64,000 bases of DNA, taken from positions 248,001-312,000 of the forward strand of contig NAUB01000022.1 in assembly GCA_003676145.1 (NCBI GenBank), given 5' to 3'. This stretch comes from a gamma proteobacterium symbiont of Stewartia floridana (lineage in GTDB: Bacteria > Pseudomonadota > Gammaproteobacteria > Chromatiales > Chromatiaceae). The first letter of the stretch is position 1. Each line of letters begins with the position of its first letter. The notes beneath the pieces were generated by a model that was given only the letters and a program-made list of their open reading frames with translations, made no database searches and was not told the DNA's origin. The position numbers and the translations under genes were made by a program. This document shows positions 1 to 9,180 of this stretch, piece after piece.

Positions 1-559
1 CAATCTTGTCGTCTGCCACAGAGCGTCTGAAGCGGCGTGGCTCCAACGGCTCAGAATCGACTTCATGCTTGGCGATGTCTTCCGGCAACTCGATCAATAC
101 CGCGCCGGGTTTTTCGGTGCGTGCGATCCGGACCGCCTTGCGCATCACCTCCGGAATGGTGACTGCATTGTAGATACTGGTCGCCCACTTGGTAACCGGA
201 TTGAACATATCCACCACATCCATGATCTGATGGGACTCTTTATGCAATCGTTCAGTGGAGCCCTGCCCGGTAAGCACCAGCATCGGCGCACGGTCCATGT
301 TGGCATCGGCGACACCGGTGATCAGGTTGGTCGCCCCAGGGCCGAGTGTCCCCAGACAGACGGAGGGATTTCCGGTCAAACGACCATAGATTTCAGCCAT
401 GAATGCGGCACCCTGTTCATGACGGGTAAGAATGAACTTGATCTTTTCAGATTTTTCCAGAGAGAGCATGAAGTCGGCGTTCTCCTCTCCAGGCACACCG
501 AAGATATACTCGATGCCCTCTTCCTCCAGGCATTTTACGATAAGGTCTGATGCTTTCAT
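1..559 (-). CDS. Acetolactate synthase-like, thiamine diphosphate-dependent enzyme (5' part only)
   Basis: Reading leftwards from an ATG at 559, the frame stays open to the window edge (about 186 residues), so only the N-terminal PYR domain is present. The start MKASDLIVKCLEEEGI, the FGVPGEEN segment, the RHEQGAAFMAE segment (whose Glu in this family activates the thiamine diphosphate) and the GPGATNL segment are typical of acetolactate synthase large subunits. The family condenses two pyruvates to 2-acetolactate in branched-chain amino acid or acetoin metabolism. The adjoining small subunit or partner genes lie outside the window, so anabolic and catabolic forms cannot be told apart. Other members of the fold (glyoxylate carboligase, sulfoacetaldehyde acetyltransferase) remain possible. 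A purine-rich GAGAG lies about 17 nt upstream of the ATG. Confidence 0.85.
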   Translation of the reverse strand, partial: MKASDLIVKCLEEEGIEYIFGVPGEENADFMLSLEKSEKIKFILTRHEQGAAFMAEIYGRLTGNPSVCLGTLGPGATNLITGVADANMDRAPMLVLTGQGSTERLHKESHQIMDVVDMFNPVTKWATSIYNAVTIPEVMRKAVRIARTEKPGAVLIELPEDIAKHEVDSEPLEPRRFRRSVADDKI

Positions 560-1234
560 GAGCTTTGCCACTCTCTGTTTGTAGTTATAACCATATTAGT
601 ACCATTACCCATAGACAGCAGTACGCACTTTCAACGATGACACCTGGAAGTTGCCCACCAGCTGACTCTCATGGCAGAGAGTTATCTGGTCGATACTGCG
701 AGTCATCCACTGGAGATCAATGATTCGCACGGATCATGCCAGCAGCATTCGTATGAGCATAATCTGGGGCAAATTCAATCTACAGGGATTGTTGACAACT
801 ACCATCTACTCAAACCCTATACTCAATTAATCAATGTATGGATTCACTCATTGGCTATTTCCACATTCCAGTATATGTTTTAGTGAAACATTCAAAGCCG
901 CTGGGGACAGTGATTGAAGCATTGGAATGGCTCATCTCAAAGTGCGTAAAGAGAAGCAGTAATCCTGTTTGGCGCCCTTTTGGTTGAAAGCCGGAAAGGC
1001 ATAACGGGTTATGATGAACAGCTCCTGACAGTTTCACCACAAAGTCACAATTCGATCAACAAGCAAAACATAACAATAGAGTAAAATCGTCGAATAAAGA
1101 AAGCTCATGTCTACTCGGACATACGCAGTGTAAGGCGAGACACTATCCGCTATGGCACGGGTATTGCTGGCAGCTTGATAAAACAAAATCAATCTGACTT
1201 TAACATTTATATATACCAATCAAAGGATACTTCG
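560..1234. other. Non-coding interval, AT-rich
   Basis: About 675 bases between the divergent acetolactate synthase-like and CBS genes. Small open frames exist on both strands, but none has a convincing ribosome site or recognisable protein. It must hold the promoters of both neighbours; the AT-rich tract at about 1180-1215 directly before the CBS gene is the best candidate for the rightward one. I see no repeat or RNA gene. Confidence 0.5.
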
Positions 1235-1741
1235 ATGGCATGTCGTGTAGGCAAACTAATCTCAGAGCCTGTCTCATCACTGGACAGTGATACAGACATA
1301 TTGACCGCTTCACGCTTCATGGCGGATAACAACCTCGGCTCACTGGTGGTAATGGATAAACAGCAGGTTTCCGGTCTGTTTACCGAACGGGACCTTCTGG
1401 TGCGCGTTGTTGGTGCAGGCCAGGAGCCGGCCGCACTAAAACTGAGCGATGTCTGTACCAAAAACCTGGTATCGGTCCACTACGACAGCTCCTGCGCCAA
1501 TGCCATCAAACTGATGCGCAGCAATAAATGCCGGCGATTGCTGATCTATAAAAACGATGAGTTACAGGGTCTGGTGAATATTTCCGATGTGGCACATGCC
1601 CTGGCAGACCACAGTTCCGGTAAAAACATGCTGGTGAATTTTGTCGGTGGTGTCACTCTGGTCGTGGTACTGATGGTCATCGGGGTATTGATTTCTCACT
1701 TCCCCGATATGCTGCAACTGGCCGGCCACACAATGGACTGA
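1235..1741 (+). CDS. CBS-domain pair protein with C-terminal membrane anchor
   Basis: A 168-residue protein. I start it at the ATG at 1235 rather than an in-frame upstream codon at 1175, because AAAGGA sits 8 bases before it and the CBS fold begins at once (MACRVGKLISEPV). Two CBS motifs occupy about residues 8-62 and 72-127; the first contains the LFTERDLL signature. A single hydrophobic helix at about 133-155 (NMLVNFVGG...) should fix it to the inner membrane. CBS pairs usually sense adenine nucleotides, but no catalytic partner domain is attached and the neighbours do not reveal a target. Function is therefore unknown beyond likely ligand sensing. Confidence 0.8.
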   Translation: MACRVGKLISEPVSSLDSDTDILTASRFMADNNLGSLVVMDKQQVSGLFTERDLLVRVVGAGQEPAALKLSDVCTKNLVSVHYDSSCANAIKLMRSNKCRRLLIYKNDELQGLVNISDVAHALADHSSGKNMLVNFVGGVTLVVVLMVIGVLISHFPDMLQLAGHTMD

Positions 1742-1817
1742 GCATACACAGCGGCATCTGCAATCATCACTGACTCCCCTCCCCATATCAGCACTCTAAT
1801 ACATGGCCAGATAGAAT

Positions 1818-1839
1818 TTAAATCAATCGTTTGATTTAA
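1818..1839. promoter_or_regulatory. Palindromic operator candidate upstream of the TetR gene
   Basis: A perfect inverted repeat with 9-bp arms, TTAAATCAA and TTGATTTAA, around a 4-bp centre TCGT. It ends 50 bases before the TetR ATG. Size and symmetry fit a TetR-family operator. Since the regulator heads the efflux genes, it probably mediates autorepression of the whole operon (inference). Confidence 0.6.
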
Positions 1840-1889
1840 TTTTCAATCGGAACTATACTTCCTGTTCCACTCAAGATGAGTTGACAGCA

Positions 1890-2564
1890 ATGTCCAATCA
1901 ACCTGCCGAAAGCCGAAATGACACCAGAACCCGCCTGCTGGAGGCCGCTTTGGAGGCCTTCGGCAGTCGGGATTATGACGGAGTCAGTACCCGGGAAATC
2001 GTCGAGATGGCCGGCGCCAACATCTCCGCCATCTCTTACCATTTTGAAAACAAACAGGGCCTCTACCACGCCACAGTAAGCTACCTTTCAGAAACACTCA
2101 AAGCGGGTATGGCAGAGCAGCTTGAGTCACTGGAAGCATGGATGAAGCAGGCCACCGCAGAGGATTGCGCCGAAAAAGTCTGTCAATTTCTAGAGCATTA
2201 TTTTGAACATATACTGCTCGGTGAGGTCGGTAAGCATTCACCGGGCATCATCTTCCGTGAACAGAACCGGCCAACCGAGGCGTTTCAGATTCTGTTCGAA
2301 AATCTGCTCGCTCCGATGCACAAAGCCCTGGCCCAACTGGTTGCCAGGTATCGCGGTCAATCTGCAACCGAGCCCCAGGTTCTGTATATGGTCCATACCC
2401 TGCTGGGTCAGACCATCATCTTCAGGATCGCTCAGACAACCCTGTTGAAGATTCTCGAACAAAAACAGTACAACCAGGCTGATATCAACGCGATCAAAGA
2501 GCAGCTCCGGTGCCAGTGCCGAGCCATACTCGACACACAGACAATCCCCATCCACAGCGAATAA
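1890..2564 (+). CDS. TetR-family transcriptional regulator (CecR/YbiH-like)
   Basis: A 224-residue repressor. The ATG at 1890 is preferred over an in-frame TTG at 1881, because a purine-rich AAGATGAG lies about 10 bases upstream. Residues 10-60 form the TetR helix-turn-helix (RTRLLEAALEAFGSRDYDGVS, then ISAISYHFENKQGLY), and the long C-terminal half resembles the DUF1956/CecR ligand domain. It ends 15 bases before an RND adaptor gene and is followed by the pump, so it is the likely local regulator of efflux. The perfect palindrome at 1818-1839 is its probable operator. The inducing ligand is unknown. Confidence 0.88.
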   Translation: MSNQPAESRNDTRTRLLEAALEAFGSRDYDGVSTREIVEMAGANISAISYHFENKQGLYHATVSYLSETLKAGMAEQLESLEAWMKQATAEDCAEKVCQFLEHYFEHILLGEVGKHSPGIIFREQNRPTEAFQILFENLLAPMHKALAQLVARYRGQSATEPQVLYMVHTLLGQTIIFRIAQTTLLKILEQKQYNQADINAIKEQLRCQCRAILDTQTIPIHSE

Positions 2565-2579
2565 CAGGCCTTGAACATC

Positions 2580-3893
2580 ATGTCAGACCATTCATCAATT
2601 TGGCGCAAACTCCTGGTCATTCCACCGATCCTGCTCGGTATCGGGATACTGATGGTGATGGTTGGCAATAAACAGCCACCAACCACCAGCGAAGCCGGGG
2701 AACCGACCAAGCGGGTACGGGTTGTTGAGGCTCCGCAATTGGCATTGACCCCGGTCGCTGAAGGCTACGGCACCATTCAGCCAGCCAGAGTCTGGTCGGC
2801 GGTGGCACAGGTGTCTGGGCGTATCGTGGAACTCCATCCAAGATTGAGGAACGGTGAGATCATCACCAAGGAGACTCTGCTGCTGAAGATCGACCCGGTG
2901 GATTATGAACTCAATCTCGCGCAGGTCTCCGCAGAACTGGCTGAGCTGAAGGTTGAAGAGAACAACGTCAAAGCCTCACTCTCGATCGAGCAACGCAGCC
3001 TGAAGATCGCAGAGCGGGAACTGCAACGCATCACCAAACTCACCGCAAAAGGGACCGCCTCCCAGAGTGATCTGGATAATGCGGAACGGAACCTGCTGAA
3101 CAGCCGTAATGCGGTGCAGAATGTAAAAAACAGCCTGGCCCTTATGCCCACCAGACTGAAGGTCCTGGAAGCCAAGAAGCGACAGGCGGAAAGGGATCTG
3201 GAGAACACCAGTGTCTACGCACCCTTCAATATGCGGGTCGCCGACATGGGGATCGAAATTGACCAGTTTGTCAGTAAGGGGGGGCTGTTGCTGGCAGGCG
3301 ACGAGGTTGACCGGGTGGAAGTGGTGGCCCGTTTTCCCATGTCATCCCTGCGCCGCCTTTTCATCGGACGGGACGTCTCTGAATTTGAGATGCTGGGAGG
3401 GAATCTGGCCGAAGCGGTGGCCTTCGAACCACTGCTGAGACTCGACCTGGGCACTACCATAGCCGAGTGGCAGGCGGAGTTTGTCCGTTTCAGTGACAAG
3501 GTCGATCCGGACACCCGTACCATGGGTGTCGTGGTAGCGGTGGACAGACCCTTCGAAAAGGTCATACCGGGACAACGTCCACCCCTCTCCAAAGGGATGT
3601 TCGTGCAGGTGCTGCTGAAGGGTAAGACCCAGGCAGACCGGATTATCCTGCCCCGCTCCACCATCAAGAACGGCGTCGTCTATCTGGCGGACGAGAACAA
3701 CCGGTTACAGCGACAACCGGTGGAGATTCTCTATAACCAGGGTGATATCAGCGTCATCGGAAAGGGTATCCAAGCCGGACAAAGGGTTGTGATTTCCGAC
3801 CTGGTACCGGCTGTCAGCGGTATGCTGCTACAGACGGTTCCGGACCAACAGATGGAAGCACTACTGCAGCAACGCGCCCGGGGTCAGCTATGA
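2580..3893 (+). CDS. RND efflux periplasmic adaptor (membrane fusion protein)
   Basis: A 437-residue HlyD/AcrA-type adaptor. The ATG at 2580 is used; a TTG at 2571 is in frame but less likely. One N-terminal hydrophobic segment at about residues 12-29 anchors or exports it. A barrel-sandwich half-motif at about 60-100 (VAQVSGRIVELHPRLRNGE) is followed by a long alpha-helical hairpin at about 105-205, rich in Glu, Lys and Leu, then the second lipoyl half (VYAPFNMRVADMGIEIDQFV) and beta-barrel domains. Its stop overlaps the pump start by 4 bases (ATGA), so translation is coupled. No outer-membrane factor gene follows, so a TolC-like channel encoded elsewhere is implied. Confidence 0.9.
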   Translation: MSDHSSIWRKLLVIPPILLGIGILMVMVGNKQPPTTSEAGEPTKRVRVVEAPQLALTPVAEGYGTIQPARVWSAVAQVSGRIVELHPRLRNGEIITKETLLLKIDPVDYELNLAQVSAELAELKVEENNVKASLSIEQRSLKIAERELQRITKLTAKGTASQSDLDNAERNLLNSRNAVQNVKNSLALMPTRLKVLEAKKRQAERDLENTSVYAPFNMRVADMGIEIDQFVSKGGLLLAGDEVDRVEVVARFPMSSLRRLFIGRDVSEFEMLGGNLAEAVAFEPLLRLDLGTTIAEWQAEFVRFSDKVDPDTRTMGVVVAVDRPFEKVIPGQRPPLSKGMFVQVLLKGKTQADRIILPRSTIKNGVVYLADENNRLQRQPVEILYNQGDISVIGKGIQAGQRVVISDLVPAVSGMLLQTVPDQQMEALLQQRARGQL

Positions 3894-6800
3894 TCAACTG
3901 GTTTGCCCGTCATCCCAATGCCGCCAATCTTTTAATGGCAGCGATCATGCTGCTGGGGCTGACCGCCCTGCCCGGCCTGCAGCGTGAAACCCTGCCAGAA
4001 ATCGAGAACGACGAGGTCGAGGTCAGGGTTATCTACAAAGGGGCCACGGCGGAGGATGTGGAAGACGCCATCTGTCGCCGCCTGGAAGATGCGCTGGAAG
4101 GCATCAGCGATCTGGATGAGATGCGTTGTGAAGCCAGTGAAGGGGTTGGCGTGGCGACAGCAAGCATGGTCGAAGGGGCTTTGATGGCGCGCTTTCTCGA
4201 TGACGTGAAGGCGGAGATCGATGCCCTCGACGATCTGCCTGAGCAGACGGAACCCCCGATCATCAAAGAGCTCGGACGAACCGAAGCGGTCATCTCGGTG
4301 GCGATTACCGGCCCGCGGGATCCGGTCGCACTGAAAGCCTATGCGGAGAATCTGAAATCCCAGCTGCTGACCCGGGCCGATCTGGCGGAAGTCACCATCT
4401 CCGGTTTCTCCGACCACCATATCCGAATCGAAATCGCTGATTGGCGTCTGCGCCAGTTCGGTCTCTCCGCGCAGGACATCGCCAATGCGGTGCGCCGACA
4501 CAGCATCAGCACCCCGGCTGGCCGACTGGAGAGCGATCAGGAGGATATTCTGATTCGCTTCGATGATCAGCGTAAACATGCGGATGAGTTCTTCGACCTG
4601 CCGGTAATCGCCAGCTCCACCGGCGCTACCATTCGCCTCGGCGACATCGCCGGAATCACTGACCGGTTCGACCGGGATGAGGATAAAATTCTTTTCAACG
4701 GTGAGCGGGCGGCTGTCCTGAATATTGCCAAAACCCGCTCTCAGGATATTCTCGAGGTACTCTCAACCGTTGAGGGTTTCGTCGAGCAGGAGAATCTTAA
4801 TGCACCTCAAGGCATAAAACTGACCCTGACCCAGGACCGCGCCTCAGTAGTTCAGGACCGCCTCAACATGTTGGTGAAAAACGGCATCCAGGGATTGATC
4901 ATGGTATTCCTGGTGCTGTGGCTGTTTTTCAGTCTGCGTTACAGCTTCTGGGTCACCATGGGGCTGCCGGTCTCTTTTCTTGGCGCACTCTTCGTACTGC
5001 CTCTGTTCGATGTCACCATCAATATGATCTCGATGGTCGGTCTGCTGATCGGTATCGGTCTGTTGATGGACGACGCCATTGTGATTGCGGAAAACATCGC
5101 CTCACGCATGAGCAAAGGGGACAAGCCCTTACATGCCGCCATCACCGGCGTAAAGCAGGTCCTTCCCGGTATCGCCTCCTCATTCGCCACCACCCTGATG
5201 GTATTCGGATCGCTGGCATTCATCTCCGGAGATATCGGCCAGATACTGCGCATCATGCCGATTGTCCTGATCATCGTGATCAGCGTCAGTCTGCTGGAAG
5301 CCTTCCTGATTCTGCCACACCACTTGAGCCACTCGCTGGCTCATATGAAAAGTAAAAAGCTCTCCCGCTTCAGACAGGGATTCGAAGCCCGTTTCAGCAG
5401 TTTCCGGGATAACTGGTTCGGCCCCCTGGTCGATCGGGCCGTGGACTACCGCTACCTGACCCTCGGCATCGTCTTCATGATGCTGATTCTCTCCATCGCC
5501 GTGCCCGCCGGCGGCGCCTTGAAGTTTGTCGGCTTTCCCGACCTGGATGGGGATGTGCTTGAAGCGCGTATTCTGCTGCCCCAAGGTACACCCTTGTCAC
5601 GAACCGAAAAGGTGGTTGAGCATCTCACCCAGGCCCTGGAGAGAACCAACCAGGCTTTCACTTCGAACCAACCCAATCAGCAATCACTGGTCAGCAATGT
5701 CACCGTGATCTACGGGCAGAATCCGGATGCCTATGAATCGGGCCCTCACGTCGCCCGGGTTGTCGCCGACCTGCTCAGCGCCGAAATCAGGAATGCCCCA
5801 CTCGACGATGTGATCAACAAGTGGCGCGAAGAGACAGGCCAACTGACCGATGTCATCAGCATCAAATTTACCGAGCCGGCCTTTGGTCCTGGTGGACGCC
5901 CCATCGACCTGCGATTGATGGGTTATGACCTGGAGCGGTTGAAAAAAGCCTCCAATGAACTGCAAGCCTGGCTCAACGGCTACCAGGGGGTGAACGACCT
6001 GAGCGATGATCTTCGCCCGGGGAAACGGGAGTTCCGACTGCATCTCAAGGCCGGCGCCGGTGTCCTGGGTCTGGATGCACAGCAGGTCTCCGATCAGGTC
6101 AGAACCGCCTACCAGGGTATGAAGATCGATGAGTTTCAGATCGGCCCGGAGAGTTACGAAGTCAATTTGAGATTGATCGCCAGCGACCGGGTCGATGCGG
6201 AGGATCTCTACAACCTGAGCATTGCCGGCAGTGAAGGCAGACTGATCCCCCTCTCAGCGGTTGCTGAGATTGAAGAGGTGCGTGGCTGGGCCAGAATCAA
6301 CCGGGTCGACAGACAGAGGACTGTCACCGTACAGGGGGATGTGGATCGCAGCCAGGCCAACGCCCAGGAGCTGCTGGCACTGGCCCAGGCGGAGTTCATT
6401 CCGGGGCTGCTCGAACGCTATCCGGATATCCATTTCGATATCCAGGGTGAGAGTAAGGAGTCGGCAAAAACCGGCCAGTCCATCGGCCGCAATGTGCTGC
6501 TTGGTCTGATCGGGGTCTACATGCTGTTGGCGCTGCAGTTCAAAGGCTATATGGCACCACTGACCGTGATGCTGGTGATCCCCGCCGCGCTGATCGGTGT
6601 GATGTTCGGCCACCTCGCCCTGGGTCTCGATCTGACCATGCCCAGCATGGTCGGCATGGCTTCCCTGTTCGGTGTTGTGGTGAACGATTCGATCCTGCTG
6701 GTGGTCTTCATCCGGGAGGCATCCGCCAGGGGAATTGCCGTTATGAAAGCGGCCAAAGATGCCGCCAGAGCGCGCTTCCGGCCGATTCTGTTGACCTCGA

Positions 6801-7033
6801 TCAGTACCATCGCCGGACTGACGCCCCTGTTGCTGGAGAAGAGTCTGCAGGCACAGATCCTGATCCCATTGGCCGCAAGCATCGCCTTCGGCTTGACCGC
6901 AGCCACCCTGGTAGCCCTGTTCCTGGTACCGGCTGTCTACTGCATCCTCGATGATTTCGATCTTTTGGGTAGACTGCATGATGAATCAGACGAGGAGTTG
7001 GAGACGATCAGTGCATCTCAAGACCAAAGCTGA
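3890..7033 (+). CDS. RND-family efflux pump inner-membrane transporter
   Basis: 1047 residues, the usual length for AcrB-type proton-driven pumps, with the expected two-fold repeat: TM1 at residues 8-30, a large periplasmic loop, a bundle of five helices at about 335-470, TM7 at about 523-545, a second loop and a final bundle from about 865. The paired aspartates D394-D395 in TM4 (GLLMDDAIVIAEN) match the proton-relay Asp pair of AcrB. The family exports hydrophobic compounds together with the adaptor encoded just upstream. The sequence is closer to the broad 'efflux RND transporter permease' group than to AcrB itself, so drug specificity cannot be predicted. Control is probably by the TetR protein two genes upstream. 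Confidence 0.92.
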   Translation: MINWFARHPNAANLLMAAIMLLGLTALPGLQRETLPEIENDEVEVRVIYKGATAEDVEDAICRRLEDALEGISDLDEMRCEASEGVGVATASMVEGALMARFLDDVKAEIDALDDLPEQTEPPIIKELGRTEAVISVAITGPRDPVALKAYAENLKSQLLTRADLAEVTISGFSDHHIRIEIADWRLRQFGLSAQDIANAVRRHSISTPAGRLESDQEDILIRFDDQRKHADEFFDLPVIASSTGATIRLGDIAGITDRFDRDEDKILFNGERAAVLNIAKTRSQDILEVLSTVEGFVEQENLNAPQGIKLTLTQDRASVVQDRLNMLVKNGIQGLIMVFLVLWLFFSLRYSFWVTMGLPVSFLGALFVLPLFDVTINMISMVGLLIGIGLLMDDAIVIAENIASRMSKGDKPLHAAITGVKQVLPGIASSFATTLMVFGSLAFISGDIGQILRIMPIVLIIVISVSLLEAFLILPHHLSHSLAHMKSKKLSRFRQGFEARFSSFRDNWFGPLVDRAVDYRYLTLGIVFMMLILSIAVPAGGALKFVGFPDLDGDVLEARILLPQGTPLSRTEKVVEHLTQALERTNQAFTSNQPNQQSLVSNVTVIYGQNPDAYESGPHVARVVADLLSAEIRNAPLDDVINKWREETGQLTDVISIKFTEPAFGPGGRPIDLRLMGYDLERLKKASNELQAWLNGYQGVNDLSDDLRPGKREFRLHLKAGAGVLGLDAQQVSDQVRTAYQGMKIDEFQIGPESYEVNLRLIASDRVDAEDLYNLSIAGSEGRLIPLSAVAEIEEVRGWARINRVDRQRTVTVQGDVDRSQANAQELLALAQAEFIPGLLERYPDIHFDIQGESKESAKTGQSIGRNVLLGLIGVYMLLALQFKGYMAPLTVMLVIPAALIGVMFGHLALGLDLTMPSMVGMASLFGVVVNDSILLVVFIREASARGIAVMKAAKDAARARFRPILLTSISTIAGLTPLLLEKSLQAQILIPLAASIAFGLTAATLVALFLVPAVYCILDDFDLLGRLHDESDEELETISASQDQS

Positions 7034-7161
7034 GCATCAGAGACAGATTGATCTGTTCGCAGATATCCCAACACCAGTTGTAGAGAGGATTCTGACAAGC
7101 GGTTCTGGCGCCATTTTCTGATCACTCACTACAATGACTTTTAACCAAACAGGTTAGCAGC

Positions 7162-8790
7162 TCAATCGATCTTAAAACGCCCCACCAGCTGTGAAATCTG
7201 CTTGGAGATCGCCTGCATCTCCAAACCGGTCGCTTCGGTCTGGGATGTAGAGCTTTTGTTCTGCTGTGACAACGCCCCGACACTGGCAGTATTCCTTTCG
7301 ATCTCCAGCGACACCGCCTCCTGCTCCTCGGCCGCACTGGCAATTTCAACATTCATGTCCCGAATGTCTGCAACCACTCTGGTAATCTCTTCCAGTGCAG
7401 TTCCCGCCTGAGCCGCCTGCTTGAGTGTCTCCACCGCATCGTCACGACGCCCTTCCATCATACCGGCGGTATTGCGTGCACCCTCCTGCAGGCGCTCGAT
7501 AATGTCGTTGATCTCACGGGTAGAAGATTGGGTGCGACTGGCCAGGGTTCGGACCTCATCAGCCACCACGGCGAAACCTCTGCCCATTTCACCGGCACGT
7601 GCCGCTTCAATGGCGGCATTCAGAGCCAGCAGATTGGTCTGCTCGGCAATTCCCTTGATGACAGAGACCACCACACCAACCTGGGCTGTCTCCTCCTCAA
7701 GCGCCTTCATATCGTTACTGGCCTGTTCGACACCCTGGGACAGGGTCTCAATCGCATTCAGTGTCTGATCGACCACCTGACTGCCATGCTTTGCCTGATG
7801 ATCGGCGTTTTCGGCCGCTGTTGCCGCACTCGCAGCACTCCCTGCGACACTTTTAACAGTGGCTGTCATCTCGGTCATTGCGGTTGCCACCTGTCGCATC
7901 GCCTCATCCTGTTGATCAGCAGTCGCCTTTGAAGCCTGTGCGACTTCAGCCAGCTCCGCTGAGAAAGTGTTCATCTGCTGTGATGAGTCTGCAACCTTAC
8001 GCACCAGGCTCTGGGTTTCCGAGGCAAACTGATTGAAACCGCTTGCCAACCTCTCCAGCTCAACCCCACCTGCCACCGGCAGACGCTGAGTAAGATCTCC
8101 ATCTCCAGCACCAATCAACTCCAGACCATCAGCAACACGGTTGATACTGCAAATGATGTTACGGCTGATGAGAAAGTTCAGCAGCAATCCAATGGCAAGC
8201 GCGATCACCCCCAGGCCGGTACCGGTCATGAAGATTTCCGCTACCTCCGCCTTGACGGCTTGCTGGGTAATCGCGGTACGTTCCGTTTCCGCAATGATCA
8301 AAGGTTGCAGACGTTTACGGATATTGCCCCAGCTCTTTTGCACCTTAGCGGTGAACAGCCCTTTTGCCTCATCGCTCCTGCCCTCGTCGATATATTTTAT
8401 GACTGCCAGGGCATTCGGCAGACATTGCGCCCAGAGTTCTGAGATCTCTTCAATCTTGGCATACCCTGTCGGATCATCCCCATACAGGGCTTTGACGTTA
8501 TGCAGAGCCTGATCGAACTGCTCTCCAGCTTTGGCCGCAACTTTTGCCGGTGGAACCAGGCTCGGGACCATCACTTTTTTCGCTGAAGCAATAACCGCCT
8601 GGGAGCCCTCAGCCTGCATGGTACGCAACAGTTCAATGCGCTTTTGATCCTGTTCAATGAAGCTGGTGAAGTGCTGACTGACCTGATCAGTACCGGTGAG
8701 TGTGTAGTAGAGTGCAAAAATAAAGAGTGCTGACGTAAGGCCGGTTACTGCCATCAGTTTTGCACGAATAGAAAGACCAGCGCCGATCAT
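7162..8790 (-). CDS. Methyl-accepting chemotaxis protein
   Basis: A 542-residue transmembrane chemoreceptor. The ATG at 8790 is chosen over one at 8829, because GGAGG lies 9 bases before it and the signal-anchor then starts correctly ([13 protein letters not shown]). TM1 at about residues 11-33, a periplasmic four-helix-type sensor to about 185, TM2 at about 190-212, a HAMP domain to about 265, then the signalling coiled coil. The hairpin tip is the highly conserved [19 protein letters not shown] segment that binds CheA and CheW. No C-terminal CheR-docking pentapeptide is visible. The ligand is unknown, and no che genes lie nearby. It converges with the RND operon. Confidence 0.93.
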   Translation of the reverse strand: MIGAGLSIRAKLMAVTGLTSALFIFALYYTLTGTDQVSQHFTSFIEQDQKRIELLRTMQAEGSQAVIASAKKVMVPSLVPPAKVAAKAGEQFDQALHNVKALYGDDPTGYAKIEEISELWAQCLPNALAVIKYIDEGRSDEAKGLFTAKVQKSWGNIRKRLQPLIIAETERTAITQQAVKAEVAEIFMTGTGLGVIALAIGLLLNFLISRNIICSINRVADGLELIGAGDGDLTQRLPVAGGVELERLASGFNQFASETQSLVRKVADSSQQMNTFSAELAEVAQASKATADQQDEAMRQVATAMTEMTATVKSVAGSAASAATAAENADHQAKHGSQVVDQTLNAIETLSQGVEQASNDMKALEEETAQVGVVVSVIKGIAEQTNLLALNAAIEAARAGEMGRGFAVVADEVRTLASRTQSSTREINDIIERLQEGARNTAGMMEGRRDDAVETLKQAAQAGTALEEITRVVADIRDMNVEIASAAEEQEAVSLEIERNTASVGALSQQNKSSTSQTEATGLEMQAISKQISQLVGRFKID

Positions 8791-9180
8791 GGCATACCAC
8801 CTCCAAGTAAAAATAACCATCTTTGACATGTAACTGTCTATGGCTCTCTAACGGCATGCCGGATCATATCTTAAGCATGCCATCTTGCTGTAATGATGGG
8901 AAAATTCGAAAAAGATGAGCCAATCATAGTGATTGCAGATCGATGCCCTGGGTATCATCAGATGAGACCGATGAATCAACAGGCAACGGCAGATGCCGGG
9001 ATAAGGGAACTGCCTGGCGGCCGCTGGATTGCAAAAAAGGCGTGGCAGAGTGATCGATGCCAGCTGGATTGAAATGGAGACGCCTGACGAGGGATGGAGT
9101 AGGTCCCCAGAACATCAAGTCAAGGCTGGCGGCAGACCCGGCGACGGCAAGCGAACGCTTGGTCGCCGGGCTATTCCCGA
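8791..9180. other. Intergenic interval with a strong hairpin
   Basis: About 390 bases between two minus-strand genes. It holds the chemoreceptor promoter, which must lie just right of 8805, and the hairpin at 9137-9170. A 64-codon open frame on the minus strand (8924-9118) has no ribosome site and no recognisable product. Confidence 0.45.
9137..9170 (-). terminator. Long hairpin downstream of the RCC1-repeat gene
   Basis: Outer arms CCCGGCGAC/GTCGCCGGG and inner arms CAAGCG/CGCTTG enclose an AA loop, with a two-base bulge. It begins 10 bases past the stop codon of the minus-strand gene. It lacks a T-run, so it may act as a 3' stabiliser rather than a true intrinsic terminator. Confidence 0.5.

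Noticed and set aside
65-550. Long plus-strand open frame at the left edge
   Set aside because: It is antisense to the acetolactate synthase-like gene, whose conserved motifs are clear on the minus strand.
671-883. Short open frame in the first long gap
   Set aside because: No ribosome site, no recognisable protein and AT-rich composition like the surrounding non-coding DNA.
8924-9118. 64-codon minus-strand open frame
   Set aside because: It starts without a ribosome site and matches nothing I recognise; probably chance in GC-richer spacer.
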